In this document: in pieces, positions 14,226-14,305 of the stretch
How positions within the stretch are numbered: position 1 is the first letter of the stretch
Layout: every line of letters begins with the position of its first letter
Assembly (NCBI GenBank): GCA_003221435.1
Contig: QHRS01000171.1
Location: 1 to 14,305 of the forward strand
Reading direction: 5' to 3'
From: Candidatus Rokuibacteriota bacterium
GTDB taxonomy: Bacteria > Methylomirabilota > Methylomirabilia > Rokubacteriales > CSP1-6
DNA: 14,305 nt
Translations under genes and position numbers: made by a program
Notes under the pieces: generated by a model
The model's input: the letters and a program-made list of their open reading frames with translations, nothing else
The model's database searches: none
What the model was told of the DNA's origin: nothing

Positions 14226-14305
14226 GTCCGACTCCTTGAGCGGTGCCTTCGCCCACCCGTCACCCGCCGATCAGGGACGGGACGGTTCGACCGCCTCCGC
14301 GATGA
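14226..14305 (-). other. Upstream region of the transporter operon
   Basis: These 80 bases hold the AAGGAG ribosome-binding site (14232-14237) of the binding-protein gene and otherwise nothing I can identify: no convincing promoter boxes and no supported gene. The operon promoter may lie beyond the window edge. Confidence 0.5.

Noticed and set aside
14271..14305. A short minus-strand open stretch ending in TGA at 14271 that could be the tail of an upstream gene
   Set aside because: Only ten codons are visible and there is no recognisable motif; it cannot be told from chance.

Overview
The window is one contiguous, very GC-rich (clearly above 60 % by eye) bacterial chromosomal segment with densely packed genes. 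No gap without a gene exceeds 300 bases; the longest is about 150 bases and is filled by a palindromic repeat. The style (many Liv-type ABC transporters and amidases, a Tat-exported solute-binding protein, an atypical DHDPS-family aldolase, a TIGR03960-type radical SAM protein) fits an uncultured GC-rich soil or sediment lineage such as Methylomirabilota/Rokubacteria. That placement is an impression: there is no rRNA or other strong phylogenetic marker. The lgt gene does show a bacterium that makes lipoproteins.

Layout: (1) 1-2183, plus strand: the 3' part of an amidase-signature hydrolase and a winged-helix-plus-SAM methyltransferase. (2) 6868-2203, minus strand: lgt, a cobalamin-type radical SAM protein, a 124-bp MITE-like repeat, a chlorite-dismutase/HemQ-family haem protein, a Rieske ferredoxin and moaA, a run rich in haem and Fe-S redox proteins. 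(3) 6942-9591, plus strand: a ferritin-like di-iron protein, an overlapping zinc alcohol dehydrogenase and a DHDPS-family lyase. (4) 14225-9660, minus strand: a complete branched-chain amino-acid-type ABC transporter in the order binding protein, LivG, LivF, LivH, LivM; the LivH reading frame is broken.

How it works together: block 4 is a single uptake operon with 1-7 base gaps or overlaps. It imports an amino acid, amide or other small carboxylate; substrate identity cannot be read from sequence. Blocks 1 and 3 carry hydrolytic, dehydrogenase and aldolase enzymes that could process imported compounds, but no pathway is demonstrated. Block 2 mixes envelope maintenance (Lgt), molybdenum cofactor synthesis (MoaA) and haem/Fe-S redox proteins.

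Most notable: a dispersed palindromic repeat family with one complete copy and two solo ends, a livH frameshift with apparent loss of a short linker, a Tat-dependent binding protein with an unusual four-cysteine cluster, a di-iron/ADH overlapping gene pair, and a DHDPS-like enzyme lacking the catalytic Tyr and substrate Arg. I saw no CRISPR array, tRNA, rRNA, transposase or phage gene, and nothing that amounts to a clearly new multi-gene system.
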